A stretch of 64,000 nt of DNA from Acidimicrobiales bacterium (lineage in GTDB: Bacteria; Actinomycetota; Acidimicrobiia; Acidimicrobiales; Aldehydirespiratoraceae). This document shows, one piece after another, positions 7,267 to 16,492 of the stretch; the first letter of the stretch is position 1, and each line of letters starts with the position of its first letter. Under the pieces are notes generated by a model that saw only the letters and a program-made list of their open reading frames with translations, was not told the DNA's origin and did no database searches. Where the stretch lies: assembly GCA_033344915.1 (NCBI GenBank), contig JAWPML010000001.1, positions 2,042,369-2,106,368 of the forward strand. The letters are read 5' to 3'. Both the position numbers and the translations under genes were made by a program.

Positions 7267-8184
7267 ATGCCCAGAACATCTCGTACACGTCAGCCCGGCG
7301 AGTGGCATCACGTCGTCAACCGGGGCGCTCGGCGGCTTCCGATCTTCGGAGACGACGACGACCACGAGTTCTTCCTGAACCTGCTGGCGAAAGCAGTCCG
7401 GCGATCCGGAATCGAGGTCCACGCCTACGCGCTCATGCCCAACCACTACCACCTGCTCGTCCGGGCCGAGGTCGGCACGCTGGCCGTCGCCATGCAAGTG
7501 CTCGGCGGCGAGTACACGCGTCGGTTCAACGTTAAGTACGGACTCGATGGCGCACTCTTTCGCGGCCGCTACCGCTCCGTCGCCGTGGAATCGGAACAAC
7601 ACCTCGCGTCAACGGTGCGATACATCCATCGCAACGCGCCACGAAGCGATCCACCGCGTCTCTCCGACTTCCGTTGGACCAGCCATCTCGCACACTCGCG
7701 ACTCGCCCGCGCGCCGCAATGGCTCGCCCAGTCCCTCGTTGAGCAGCTCTTCGCAGGCGACACGACGCGGCTTCGTCGGTTCGTCGAGGGGCCGAGCATC
7801 GCCGACGATCCCCCGTCGGCGACTGCGCTCGAGGGCGCCTCCGATCCTCGGGTCCTCGATGCAGCAGATGTCGAGCAAGCCCTGGGCGTGGAATCCGAGC
7901 CAGAACGGCGCCTCCTGCAGCAAGGCGGCCGCGGCCTGCGCAATCGGCAACGGACGGCGTGCGTTCTGCTGTGCCAGGAGTTCACCGACCTCACGACGGC
8001 CGCACTCGCCGAGCGGTACGGGTATGGGTCGGCGAGCAGTGTTCGCACGGCTGCCCAGCGGGGGCGTGCACTTGCAGAGTCGGACCTCTCGTTCGCGACG
8101 ACCCTCGACGCAGCCCGCCGGCGACTGAGCCCTGCCAGACCGGTGAAGGTGGGACGGGGCTCTGACCCCGGCGTCTCAACTTGA
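7267..8184 (+). CDS. REP-associated tyrosine transposase (RAYT, Y1_Tnp)
   Basis: A 305-residue protein of the IS200/IS605-like HUH superfamily. The family signature HHVVNRG is at residues 14-20, the HUH-type His pair is H60-Y61-H62 within LMPNHYHLL, and Tyr83 in GGEYTRRFN is the likely nucleophile. RAYTs nick single-stranded REP sequences and are thought to spread them. The C-terminal third contains a helical, Arg-rich DNA-binding-type region (YGYGSASSVRTAAQRGRAL). The last residues (GRGSDPGVST) and the stop are encoded inside the right-hand REP, so gene and repeat are physically fused. Confidence 0.9.
   Translation: MPRTSRTRQPGEWHHVVNRGARRLPIFGDDDDHEFFLNLLAKAVRRSGIEVHAYALMPNHYHLLVRAEVGTLAVAMQVLGGEYTRRFNVKYGLDGALFRGRYRSVAVESEQHLASTVRYIHRNAPRSDPPRLSDFRWTSHLAHSRLARAPQWLAQSLVEQLFAGDTTRLRRFVEGPSIADDPPSATALEGASDPRVLDAADVEQALGVESEPERRLLQQGGRGLRNRQRTACVLLCQEFTDLTTAALAERYGYGSASSVRTAAQRGRALAESDLSFATTLDAARRRLSPARPVKVGRGSDPGVST
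8146..8182 (+). repeat. REP-type repeat, copy 3 (right of transposase)
   Basis: A 37-bp repeat overlapping the last codons of the transposase gene. Its core CGGGGCTCTGACCCCG forms a perfect 5-bp stem with a 6-base loop on single-stranded DNA. It is inverted relative to the copy at 7198-7234, and ten bases later a related half motif, GGTGTCTGACCCC, begins. Confidence 0.8.
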
Positions 8185-8223
8185 GAGTGGACAGGTGTCT
8201 GACCCCATGTCCAGACTCGTCGG

Positions 8224-9015
8224 ATGGTGCTCTCTGAACTGTTTTCGATGGGTGGGCGGACGTGTTTGGTCACGGGCGGGTCGAAGGGGCTGGGCCGGCA
8301 CATGGCCGAGGCGTTCCTCGAGGCCGGCGCCGATCGGGTCTACATCACGGCCCGCAACGCCGATGTCGTGGACGCGACCGCAGCGGAGCTGACCGACGCC
8401 CACGACGGTGAGTGCATCCCACTCGCCGGCGACCTGTCGACGATGGCCGACGTCGAGGCGCTCGCCGCCACGATGGTCGAGCGCGAGAGTCACCTCGACG
8501 TGCTCGTCAACAACGCGGGCCGCGGCTGGATGGCGCCGCTCGGCGACTTCCCCGAGCGGGGCTGGGACAAGGTCATGGACCTGAACGTCAAGTCGCCGTT
8601 CTTCCTCACGCAGGCGCTGCTTCCGCTGCTCACCCAGCGGGCCACCCCCGAGCAGACGAGCAGCATCATCAACATCGGCTCGATCGCGGGCCTCACCGCC
8701 AACCCCGTCGACACCTACAGCTACGACGTGTCGAAGGCGGGCATCCACCAGATGACGCGCAACCTCGCGTTCACCCTGTCCCAGCAGAACGTGCGGGTGA
8801 ACGCGATCGCACCCGGCCGCTTCCACTCGGACATGACCGAGTTCGCCAAGGCCGACCCGGCGTCCTACGAGGCGGAGCTGCAGATGATCCCGATGCACCG
8901 ATGGGGAGACGCCGACGACATCAAGGGCGTCGCCCTCATGCTCGCCAGCCGGGCCGGCGCGTTCATCACCGGACAGATCATCCCGATCGACGGCGGCACC
9001 ACCCTCGTCGCCTAG
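8224..9015 (+). CDS. SDR family NAD(P)-dependent oxidoreductase
   Basis: A 263-residue classical short-chain dehydrogenase. It has the cofactor loop TGGSKGLG near residues 18-25, NNAG near 98, the catalytic serine in INIGSIAG, and YSYDVSK carrying the Tyr and Lys. The C-terminal GQIIPIDGGTT is typical of FabG-like reductases. The substrate is unknown. The gene starts 40 bp beyond the transposase unit and overlaps the convergent DUF2332 gene by four bases at its stop. Confidence 0.9.
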   Translation: MVLSELFSMGGRTCLVTGGSKGLGRHMAEAFLEAGADRVYITARNADVVDATAAELTDAHDGECIPLAGDLSTMADVEALAATMVERESHLDVLVNNAGRGWMAPLGDFPERGWDKVMDLNVKSPFFLTQALLPLLTQRATPEQTSSIINIGSIAGLTANPVDTYSYDVSKAGIHQMTRNLAFTLSQQNVRVNAIAPGRFHSDMTEFAKADPASYEAELQMIPMHRWGDADDIKGVALMLASRAGAFITGQIIPIDGGTTLVA

Positions 9016-10052
9016 ACGGCGAGGTCGACCCAGGTCCCGTGGGGATGGGTCCAGCCGAGGAACCGTCGCTCCACGGGCCGAGCCGCGCCACCGGTCACGA
9101 GCGTCATCGCGCTCGTCTCGCCTGCACCATCCGGTGGCGCCGGTGTGTCGACGTCCGGCACGACGCCCGCCATCTCCATCGCCAGCCACGCGGTCGGCCG
9201 GTCGGCGCCGACGATTGCCGCCTCGAAGTCGCGCCGGAGGTCGGCATCGAAGTAGTAGACGACCCACGTCGTGAGGACGACGGCGAGCAGGTCGTCCGGC
9301 GCGTCCGCCAGCGCGGACTCGAGCCCGGCGAGGGCATCCGCCTGCACCAACGGCGGCGGGTCCTTTCGCAGCTCGTCGATCGCGGCGCGCAGGCGGGCGA
9401 GTCGATCCGGATGATCCGGCCACACGAGCGCCTCCAACCAGCGGGCCTGATCGGGATCGGTCGCGTCGATGGGGTTGCGGTCGACGCCGCGCCGCCACCC
9501 GATGTCCGCCGCGGTGGTCTCCACAGGTCCGCCGCGGTTCTCGGCGTGGAGGTGGAGGCCTGCGTCAGCCGGTCCGAGGACGGCGTCCCCGATGGTGATC
9601 CGGTAGCGGTCGAGGAGGAGGTTGAGCCCGGCGCTGCATCCCAGGTCGATCAGCGCCAGCGGCGATCCGGTCGCGGCGCCGATCCGGTTCACCAGCGGCG
9701 CGATCGCGGCCGTGCGGTTGACCTCGTTGGTCTGCACGACACGCGTCGCGAGCAGTTCGGCCACGGCCTCGGCGTGGCCGAGCAGCAGGTCACAGAACGC
9801 CGGGCCCGGGTCACCGTCGAAGTCCGGCTCGTACGCAGCGGCCAGCGGATGGTCGACACCGGACAGCAGGAGGTAGTGCGCTGCAGCCTGCAGGTTGTTG
9901 GGCGAGTGCGTCTCCGGCGGCGCGGCGGCCAGCAGCGCCATCACCTCCGCGTCGTCCGCCGCCGCTCGCGTCATTGCGTCGTAGCGCGGCGCGTACGGGG
10001 CCAACGAGATGTCCGCGAAGGCCCGGAAGAAGTCGGCGAGCGCCTCGCTCAC
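9012..10052 (-). CDS. DUF2332 domain protein
   Basis: A 346-residue protein of the DUF2332 family. ALIDLGCSAGLNLLLDRY resembles the glycine loop of SAM-dependent methyltransferases, and HAENRGG, GWRRGVDRNPID and GWTHPHGTW are family-type motifs. No activity is established for the family; a methyltransferase-like fold is a reasonable inference. The GTG at 10050-10052 begins two bases after the upstream stop, so it is the last gene of a three-gene operon with a sugar-lactone-oxidase-like flavoenzyme and a PLP enzyme. Confidence 0.8.
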   Translation of the reverse strand: MSEALADFFRAFADISLAPYAPRYDAMTRAAADDAEVMALLAAAPPETHSPNNLQAAAHYLLLSGVDHPLAAAYEPDFDGDPGPAFCDLLLGHAEAVAELLATRVVQTNEVNRTAAIAPLVNRIGAATGSPLALIDLGCSAGLNLLLDRYRITIGDAVLGPADAGLHLHAENRGGPVETTAADIGWRRGVDRNPIDATDPDQARWLEALVWPDHPDRLARLRAAIDELRKDPPPLVQADALAGLESALADAPDDLLAVVLTTWVVYYFDADLRRDFEAAIVGADRPTAWLAMEMAGVVPDVDTPAPPDGAGETSAMTLVTGGAARPVERRFLGWTHPHGTWVDLAV

Positions 10053-10054
10053 GG

Positions 10055-11362
10055 TCAGCCGCCGATCGGGCCGAGCACCCGATCGGTGTAGGCGTTGGCG
10101 AACCGGCCTTCCGGGTCGAGCTCGGCGCGCACCGCCTGGAACAGATCCCACTCCGGATAGCGCGGCGCCAGCGTCGTGTGGTCCTGGAAGTGGAGCTTGC
10201 CCCAGTGGGGACGACCGTCGTAGTCGTTCATGATCTGTTCGACGCCCTGGAAATAGGTCTCGTAGGAGCCACCCTTGTGGACGTGGACGGCGATCCACGC
10301 GCTGTCGCGACCGCTGGCGGTCGAGAGCGGGATGTCGTCCCCGGCGGACACCCGCACCTCGACCGGGAAGAAGATCGGCTCGGCGAGCCCGAGCACGAAC
10401 TCGCGTAGTCGGCCGAGCGCCTCCGGCAATGCCTCGCGGGGAATGCCGTACTCCATTTCGTAGAACCGCACCCAGCGCGGGCTCGCGAAGATCTTGTAGC
10501 TCTTGTCGACAAGATCTCTGGCCTGCACCCCACCACCGACGAGCTTCCCGATTCTCGGTGCGGCCGACGGGAAGCGAGCGCCGACCTTGCACACGAGCCC
10601 GAATGCGATGTTCTCCGCGAGGATCTTGTTGCGGAAGTAGGTCGACCGCGACTCGGGTTGCCGCGGCTCCTCGGTGCGGTTGTTTCGCTTGACCTGGCAG
10701 CGCCGCGCCCCCGGCATCCAGAAGAACTCGAAGTGGTCGTTGGCCGTCGCATCGTCGGCGAATGTGCCGAGCAGGTCGTCCAGCGACTCGATCGTCTCCT
10801 CGGCCCGCAGGTCGAACGCCGGCACGCACTGGAGCGTGACCCGGGTGACGATCCCCAGCGCCCCCACACCGACGCGGGCGACCCGGAGCAGATCGGGTCG
10901 TTCGTTCTCGTCGCACCAGATGCGCTGGCCCTGTCCGTCGACGATCTCCATGCCCACGATCGTCGTCGCGAGGTTGCCGAGCTCCGCGCCGGTGCCGTGA
11001 GTGGCCGTCGCGGTCGCACCGGCGATGGACTGGTAGGCGATGTCGCCCAGGTTCGGCATCGCGAGACCGGCGCCGTCGAGCACTTCGTTCAGCTCGTGGA
11101 GACGCATGCCCGCGCCGACGGTGACCCGCCCGGTCTCCGTGTCGATCGACTCGACCTCGTTGAGCTTGTCGAGCGAGAGCAGCACGCCGTCGGTCATCGC
11201 GGCAGCGGTGAACGAGTGGCCGGCCCCGACCGCCTTGACCCGCTGCCCGTTCTCGGCGGCACGGGCCACGATCGCCGCGAGTTCGTCGGCCGAGCCCGGC
11301 GTGAGCATCTCCGTCGGCAGGCAGACCTGGTTCCCGGCCCAGTTTCGGTACGACGCGCTCAC
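10055..11362 (-). CDS. D-arabinono-1,4-lactone oxidase-like FAD oxidoreductase
   Basis: A 435-residue VAO-type flavoenzyme. The N-terminal FAD domain has VKAVGAGHSFTAAAMTDG and IAGATATATHGTG. The C-terminal ALO domain has the hallmark GRPHWGKLHF and ends with the family pattern FANAYTDRVLG. The family oxidises sugar lactones or polyols, passing electrons to oxygen; the substrate here is not determinable. The GTG at 11360-11362 was chosen because it overlaps the upstream stop (GTGA), giving tight coupling to the PLP enzyme gene. Confidence 0.88.
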   Translation of the reverse strand: MSASYRNWAGNQVCLPTEMLTPGSADELAAIVARAAENGQRVKAVGAGHSFTAAAMTDGVLLSLDKLNEVESIDTETGRVTVGAGMRLHELNEVLDGAGLAMPNLGDIAYQSIAGATATATHGTGAELGNLATTIVGMEIVDGQGQRIWCDENERPDLLRVARVGVGALGIVTRVTLQCVPAFDLRAEETIESLDDLLGTFADDATANDHFEFFWMPGARRCQVKRNNRTEEPRQPESRSTYFRNKILAENIAFGLVCKVGARFPSAAPRIGKLVGGGVQARDLVDKSYKIFASPRWVRFYEMEYGIPREALPEALGRLREFVLGLAEPIFFPVEVRVSAGDDIPLSTASGRDSAWIAVHVHKGGSYETYFQGVEQIMNDYDGRPHWGKLHFQDHTTLAPRYPEWDLFQAVRAELDPEGRFANAYTDRVLGPIGG

Positions 11363-12366
11363 CAGTGCCTCAGATCCACGGCCCAACGATCCACGACCGC
11401 GTCGCCGTCGACCACCCACATCGCCTCGTGCCGGGCGACGGTCGGATCGAGATGGGCCGGTTGGAGGCGCACCCGATCACCGACGGCGAGCGCGCCGTCG
11501 GGATTCAGCAGCGTCGCGTGTTCGTCGGAGCAGAACAGGAGGTCGCCGTCCGGCCACACCGGATTGCCGTGGTCCATGCCGAAGGCCTTGAGCCCGGCGT
11601 CCACCACCGCCCAGCCGTCACGGTTCACCGAGATGACGGTGGCAAGCACCGTTATGGCGATCTCGAACGGCGAGTCGAGCTTGGCGTAGTCGGTGTCGAG
11701 CAGACAGTACGAGCCCGCCTGGATCTCGGTCGCCCAGGTGTTCACCGCGTACGTCCCGGTGCCACCGGCGGACACGACGTCGCCGCCCACCGCCTCGGCG
11801 GCACGGAGCAGATGCGCCATCGACTCCTCGACGGCTGCGGGCTTGTCCTCGGCCGCGGCCATCATCAGATGCCCCTCGTAGCCCATCACCCCGCGGACCT
11901 CGAGCCCCGCGGCGCGAGCGTCATCGGCGATCCGGCCCGCGTCGTCCGGCGAACAGCCGCAACGGGGCATCCCGACGTTCACGTCGACGAGCGCCTCTCG
12001 GACACCGCCGGCGACCGCGGCGGCGATCGTCTCCGCCGAGTCGATCGCGACGGTGACGCGATGACCGTCGTCGACCAGGGCGCCGAGGCGGCGGGCGTCG
12101 AGCGTCTGATTGGCGAGCAGGAGGTCGGTGCCGAGCCCGGCCCCCGCCATCCCCTCCATCTCGCGCACGGTCGCCGCGCAGAAGCCGCTGTGGCCGGCCG
12201 CGGCCAGCTCCTTCGCGAGCGCCGTCGACTTGAACGCCTTCACGTGGGGACGGAGCTCGAGGCCCGGCCGGGCGGCCGACATCGCGGCGACGTTGGTGTC
12301 GAAGATCGAGCGCTCGACCAGGAGGCTCGGCGTCGGCAGCTCGGCGAGGGTGGCGGGTTCGGACAT
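11359..12366 (-). CDS. PLP-dependent D-threonine aldolase/D-serine dehydratase-like protein
   Basis: A 335-residue fold-type III PLP enzyme. The N-terminal TIM barrel has the cofactor lysine in LRPHVKAFKS near residue 45 and the phosphate region in SAGGTGTY. The C-terminal D-serine-dehydratase-like domain ends with DEHATLL and RLQPAHLDPTVA, where the family places metal-binding His and Cys (the Cys position is Leu/Asp here). Members act on D-amino acids or D-3-hydroxy amino acids. It is first in the operon with the lactone oxidase and DUF2332. The ATG at 12364-12366 faces a divergent SDR 46 bp away. Confidence 0.85.
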   Translation of the reverse strand: MSEPATLAELPTPSLLVERSIFDTNVAAMSAARPGLELRPHVKAFKSTALAKELAAAGHSGFCAATVREMEGMAGAGLGTDLLLANQTLDARRLGALVDDGHRVTVAIDSAETIAAAVAGGVREALVDVNVGMPRCGCSPDDAGRIADDARAAGLEVRGVMGYEGHLMMAAAEDKPAAVEESMAHLLRAAEAVGGDVVSAGGTGTYAVNTWATEIQAGSYCLLDTDYAKLDSPFEIAITVLATVISVNRDGWAVVDAGLKAFGMDHGNPVWPDGDLLFCSDEHATLLNPDGALAVGDRVRLQPAHLDPTVARHEAMWVVDGDAVVDRWAVDLRHW

Positions 12367-12412
12367 CGTGGGAGCTTAGGTCCTCCCCGGGCGGTGATCG
12401 TATGCTCGGCCG

Positions 12413-13303
12413 ATGCGCGATTTCTCCGACAAGTTGGCCGTCATCACCGGTGGAGCGTCCGGTATGGGGCGCCAGATCGCCCGCCAACTCGCAGCCGAGG
12501 GTTGCGACGTGGCGATCTGTGATCTCTCCGACGACGACATGGCCGACACGCTCGCCGAGATCCGCGAGGAGACGACGGGCGTGCGCATCACCAGCCACCA
12601 CTGTGACGTCGGCGACGAGGAGGCGATCCTGCGCTTCCGGGACGAGGTGGTCGAACAGCACAACACCGACCACGTCCACCTCGTGTTCAACAACGCGGGC
12701 ATCAGCGGCGGCGGATCACTCTTCGACGGAAGCCGAGAGAGCTGGGATCGCTGCTTCAACGTCTGCTGGGGCGGCGTCTACTGGGGCACCCGGGCGTTCC
12801 TGCCCCTCCTGACGGCGGCGCAGGAAAGCCACCTGATCAACACGTCGAGCGTCAACGGCTTCTGGGCGAGCCTCGGCCCCGACCGTCCCCACACCGCCTA
12901 CTCCGCCGCGAAGTTCGCCGTGAAGGGATTCACCGAGGCACTCATCACGGACCTCCGGCTCAACGCGCCCCACGTCGGCGTGTCGCTGGTGATGCCCGGC
13001 CACATCGGCACCGGCATCGTGCGCAGCTCGATCCGTCACGGCGACAACCCGGAGGTGACCGACGACATCAAGTGGATGATGGACGAGGCCGCCGATCAGT
13101 TCGAGGCGAACGCGCCGATGACCGCCGCCGAAGCGGCGACGGTCATCCTCGACGGCGTTCGTGAGAACCGCTGGCGGATCCTCGTCGGCGAGGACGCCCA
13201 CGCCCTCGATCAGATGGTGCGAGCCCATCCCGAGGACGTGTACGACGGGTCCGGGCTGAGCGACATGATCGCTTCGCTGAGCGGTGCCCTCGACCAGGAC
13301 TGA
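12413..13303 (+). CDS. SDR family oxidoreductase
   Basis: A 296-residue classical SDR. TGGASGMGRQIA is the cofactor loop, NNAGISGGG follows, the serine is in LINTSSVNGF, and AYSAAKFAVKG carries the catalytic Tyr and Lys. The long C-terminal tail (AAEAATVILDGVRENRWRI) matches a subgroup common in actinobacterial lipid-catabolic regions. The substrate is unknown. It runs convergently toward katG with a 15-bp gap. Confidence 0.9.
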   Translation: MRDFSDKLAVITGGASGMGRQIARQLAAEGCDVAICDLSDDDMADTLAEIREETTGVRITSHHCDVGDEEAILRFRDEVVEQHNTDHVHLVFNNAGISGGGSLFDGSRESWDRCFNVCWGGVYWGTRAFLPLLTAAQESHLINTSSVNGFWASLGPDRPHTAYSAAKFAVKGFTEALITDLRLNAPHVGVSLVMPGHIGTGIVRSSIRHGDNPEVTDDIKWMMDEAADQFEANAPMTAAEAATVILDGVRENRWRILVGEDAHALDQMVRAHPEDVYDGSGLSDMIASLSGALDQD

Positions 13304-13318
13304 GCCGCCGCCCGGCGA

Positions 13319-15469
13319 TCAGGCGAGATCGAACCGATCGGCGTCCATGACCTTGACCCACGCCCGCACGAAGTCACGCACGAACTTCTCGCCCGCGTCA
13401 TCGGCGGCGTAGACGTCCGCGATGGCTCGCAGGATCGAGTTCGAGCCGAAGACGAGGTCGTTGCGGGTGCCGGTCCACTTCGCCTCACCGGTCGAACGGT
13501 CCTTGCCCTCGAAGACGCCCTCGGCGGAAGCCGACGCGGTCCACTCGGTGTCGTAGTCCAGCAGGTTGACGAAGAAGTCGTTGCTGAGGGTTCCCACCCG
13601 GTCGGTGAGCACGCCATGGCCATCGGTGGTGACGCCGAGGACTCGCAGGCCGGCGACGAGAACCGCCATCTCCGGAGCGGCGAGCCCGAGCAGCTGGGCC
13701 TTGTCGACGAGGAGGTGCTCTGCGACCGCCTCGTTGCCCTTGCCGACATGGTTGCGGAAGCCGTCCCAACGGGGCTCGAGCCAGGAGAAGTTCTCCTCGT
13801 CCGTCTGCTCCTGCGTGGCGTCACCACGACCGGTGCTCACGCCGACGCCGACATCGACACCACCGGCGGCAGCCGCGGTCTCGATCGCCGCGGCACCGCC
13901 GAGCACGATGAGGTCGGCCATCGACACGTCGAACCCGACCGTGCCCTGCACGCCTTCGAGCGCGGACAGGACCCGGCGCAGCTCGGCGGGGTTGTTGGCC
14001 TCCCAGTCGATCATCGGTGACAGACGGATGTGGCCACCGTTGGCACCCCCGCGCTTGTCGGAATCGCGATACGTCGAAGCGGATGCCCAGGCGACGCTCA
14101 CGAGGTCGGACACGCTCAGGCCGGTGTCCAGGATCGCGGCCTTCACGGCGGCGACCTGATCATCGCTGAGTTCGGTGCCGGCGGGGATCGGATCCTGCCA
14201 GATGTAGTCCTCGCTCGGGGCCTCCGGTCCGATGTAGCGGACCTTCGGACCCATGTCGCGGTGGGTGAGCTTGAACCAGGCGTCGGCGAACGCCTTGTCG
14301 AGCAGCGACCGGTCGTTGCGGAAGCGGGTGCTGATCTCGTTGTAGATCGGGTCCATCTTCATCGACATGTCGGCCGTGCTCATGACCGGCGCGTGGGTGA
14401 GCGCCGGATCGTGGGCGTCGGGCACGGTGCCGGCCAGAGCCGGGGCCACCCACTGCTTGTGACCGGAGGGGCTCTCGGTGAGCTCCCACTCGTTGTCCAT
14501 GAGGGTCTCGAGGTAGTTGTTGTCCCACGTCGTCGGCGTGGAGTTCCACGCCCCCTCGAAGCCCGACGAGGTCGTGTGCACGCCGAGGCCCGACTCGAAG
14601 CCATTCTTCCAGCCGATGAGCTGTTGCTCCATCGGCGCCCCTTCGGGTTCGGACTCGACGAGTTCCTCGGGGCCGGCGCCGTGCATCTTGCCGAACGCAT
14701 GCCCACCGACCACGAGGGCGACGGTCTCCTCGTCGTTCATCGCCATACGGCGGAAGGTCTCGCGCACGTCACGACCGGACGCCACCGGGTCGGGGTTCGC
14801 GTTGGGGCCCTCGGGGTTGACGTAGATGAGACCCATCTGCACCGCACCGAGCGGCTCCTGGAGCTGGCGGTCGCCGCTGTAACGCTCGTCGTCGAGCCAC
14901 ACGTTCTCGGGACCCCAGTAGATGTCCTCCTCGGGCGCCCAGACGTCCTCGCGGCCACCGGCGAACCCGGCGGTTTCGAACCCCATCGACTCGAGCGCGA
15001 CGTTGCCGGCGAGGATGAGCAAATCCGCCCAGGAGATCTTGCGGCCGTACTTGCGCTTGATCGGTTCGAGCAGCAGGCGGGCCTTGTCGAGGTTGACGTT
15101 GTCGGGCCAGCTGTTGAGAGGGGCGAACCGCTGGGTGCCGGACGCGCCACCGCCGCGTCCGTCGTGGGTGCGGTAGGTACCGGCGGAATGCCACGCCATG
15201 CGGATGAAGAGCGGGCCGTAGTGGCCGTAGTCCGCCGGCCACCAGTCCTTCGAGTCCGTCATGAGGGCGTGGAGGTCGGCCTTCAGCGCGTCGTAGTCGA
15301 GCGTGGCGAACGCCGCGGCGTAGTCGAAGTCGTCGTCCGTCGGGTCGGCTGCGGGCGAGCCCTGGTGGAGGATGTTCAGGTTGAGTTGGTCCGGCCACCA
15401 GTGTTGGTTCGCTTGGCTACCACGAGCCGAGTGGTCGTGATGCAGTACGGGGCACTTCTCGTCGGACAT
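13319..15469 (-). CDS. katG: Catalase-peroxidase
   Basis: A 716-residue bifunctional heme catalase-peroxidase that removes hydrogen peroxide. The distal site is [11 protein letters not shown], with the Trp of the Met-Tyr-Trp adduct. The Tyr is in [10 protein letters not shown], and [13 protein letters not shown] contains the proximal His. The second, inactive repeat of the family follows from about residue 420. Length and domain order are normal. The ATG at 15467-15469 follows AGGAG. It is divergent from an oxyR-like regulator across a 109-bp promoter region, the usual peroxide-response pairing. Confidence 0.97.
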   Translation of the reverse strand: MSDEKCPVLHHDHSARGSQANQHWWPDQLNLNILHQGSPAADPTDDDFDYAAAFATLDYDALKADLHALMTDSKDWWPADYGHYGPLFIRMAWHSAGTYRTHDGRGGGASGTQRFAPLNSWPDNVNLDKARLLLEPIKRKYGRKISWADLLILAGNVALESMGFETAGFAGGREDVWAPEEDIYWGPENVWLDDERYSGDRQLQEPLGAVQMGLIYVNPEGPNANPDPVASGRDVRETFRRMAMNDEETVALVVGGHAFGKMHGAGPEELVESEPEGAPMEQQLIGWKNGFESGLGVHTTSSGFEGAWNSTPTTWDNNYLETLMDNEWELTESPSGHKQWVAPALAGTVPDAHDPALTHAPVMSTADMSMKMDPIYNEISTRFRNDRSLLDKAFADAWFKLTHRDMGPKVRYIGPEAPSEDYIWQDPIPAGTELSDDQVAAVKAAILDTGLSVSDLVSVAWASASTYRDSDKRGGANGGHIRLSPMIDWEANNPAELRRVLSALEGVQGTVGFDVSMADLIVLGGAAAIETAAAAGGVDVGVGVSTGRGDATQEQTDEENFSWLEPRWDGFRNHVGKGNEAVAEHLLVDKAQLLGLAAPEMAVLVAGLRVLGVTTDGHGVLTDRVGTLSNDFFVNLLDYDTEWTASASAEGVFEGKDRSTGEAKWTGTRNDLVFGSNSILRAIADVYAADDAGEKFVRDFVRAWVKVMDADRFDLA

Positions 15470-15541
15470 GGTGATGCTCCTGGTCGCTTCCGGCATGGCG
15501 TTGGCCTGGACTGCATCCTCCCCGACCCGATCGAGAAGTTC

Positions 15542-15557
15542 CAGGACATATATCCTG
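15542..15557. promoter_or_regulatory. Probable OxyR operator
   Basis: The 16-base sequence CAGGACATATATCCTG is an inverted repeat with a single mismatched pair. It lies 22 bp before the regulator start and 73 bp before katG. Position and symmetry fit a LysR-type site controlling both divergent genes. Confidence 0.65.
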
Positions 15558-15578
15558 TGGTTTCATTAGGGTGTAACT

Positions 15579-16487
15579 ATGAATCCTCCCCACCGCCGAC
15601 CGACCATTCGGCAGCTCGAGTATCTCGTGGCCGTCGCCGACCACGGCCACATCGGACGCGCCGCGGAGGCGTGCCATGTCGCCCAGCCATCGCTCAGCGC
15701 CCAGCTCAAGGAACTCGAGCGGGCACTCGCCACATCGGTGACCGAGCGGATCGGCCGAGGCGTCCGCCTGACCACGGCCGGCGCGGAACTCGCGGCGCGG
15801 GCCCGGCAGATCCTCCAGGACACGGACGACCTCGTCGCGGCCGCCGGGTGGGCGGCAACAACGCTGCGGGGTCGACTGCGCGTCGCCGCGATCCCCACCG
15901 TGGCGCCGTACCTGCTCCCCCGGTTCGTGCCCCTTCTGCGCGACCGGCATCCCGACGTGGAGACGCACCTACGCGAGATGCAGACGCCGCTGCTCGTCCC
16001 CGCGCTGGCCCGCGGCGAGGTCGACCTCGGCCTGCTGGCGTTGCCGATCGAGGACCCGACCCTGGAGCACATCACCATCCTCGACGACCCGTTCGAGTTG
16101 GCGCTCGATCCTCAGCACCAGCTGGCCGGTATCGACGACGTTCCCGTCGACCAGCTGGCCGGCGAGGCGGTGCTCCTGCTCGAGGACGGGCACTGTCTGC
16201 GAGATCAGGCGTTGGAGATCTGCGGCCGGGTCGGAGCGGAGGAGGCCGGCGAGATCCAGGCAACCAGCCTGTCCACCCTCTGCCAGATGGTGGCGGCGGG
16301 CATGGGCGTCACCCTGCTTCCCCGGAGTGCACGCTCGGTCGAAGCCCGAGACGGCACGGGCATCGTCGTCAAGCCGTTCCGGGGCGACCCACCGACACGC
16401 CGGCTCGTCCTCGCGTGGCGGAGCCGATCACCGTCCGCCCCGCACTATCGCGCGCTCGGCGAGGCGCTGCGCGAGATCCTCGACTGA
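15579..16487 (+). CDS. oxyR: OxyR-like LysR-family peroxide sensor
   Basis: A 302-residue LysR regulator. The N-terminal winged helix has RQLEYLVAVADHGHIGRAAE and QPSLSAQLKELE. The effector domain carries Cys206 (EDGHCLRDQ) and Cys215 (ALEICG), nine residues apart as in the peroxide-sensing pair of E. coli OxyR (Cys199/Cys208). It should therefore form a disulfide on contact with peroxide and activate katG, from which it diverges. A palindrome at 15542-15557 is the likely binding site. Confidence 0.9.
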   Translation: MNPPHRRPTIRQLEYLVAVADHGHIGRAAEACHVAQPSLSAQLKELERALATSVTERIGRGVRLTTAGAELAARARQILQDTDDLVAAAGWAATTLRGRLRVAAIPTVAPYLLPRFVPLLRDRHPDVETHLREMQTPLLVPALARGEVDLGLLALPIEDPTLEHITILDDPFELALDPQHQLAGIDDVPVDQLAGEAVLLLEDGHCLRDQALEICGRVGAEEAGEIQATSLSTLCQMVAAGMGVTLLPRSARSVEARDGTGIVVKPFRGDPPTRRLVLAWRSRSPSAPHYRALGEALREILD

Positions 16488-16492
16488 ATCGC

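Larger units (their letters stand above)
7198..8182 (+). mobile_element. RAYT unit: transposase gene between inverted REPs
   Basis: A 985-bp unit in which a REP-associated tyrosine transposase gene lies between two copies of a 37-bp repeat in inverted orientation (one difference). This is the standard REPtron arrangement, where a single-copy, usually immobile enzyme acts on scattered short palindromes. A further full copy is at 698-729 and partial copies near 605, 663 and 8192. Confidence 0.8.
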
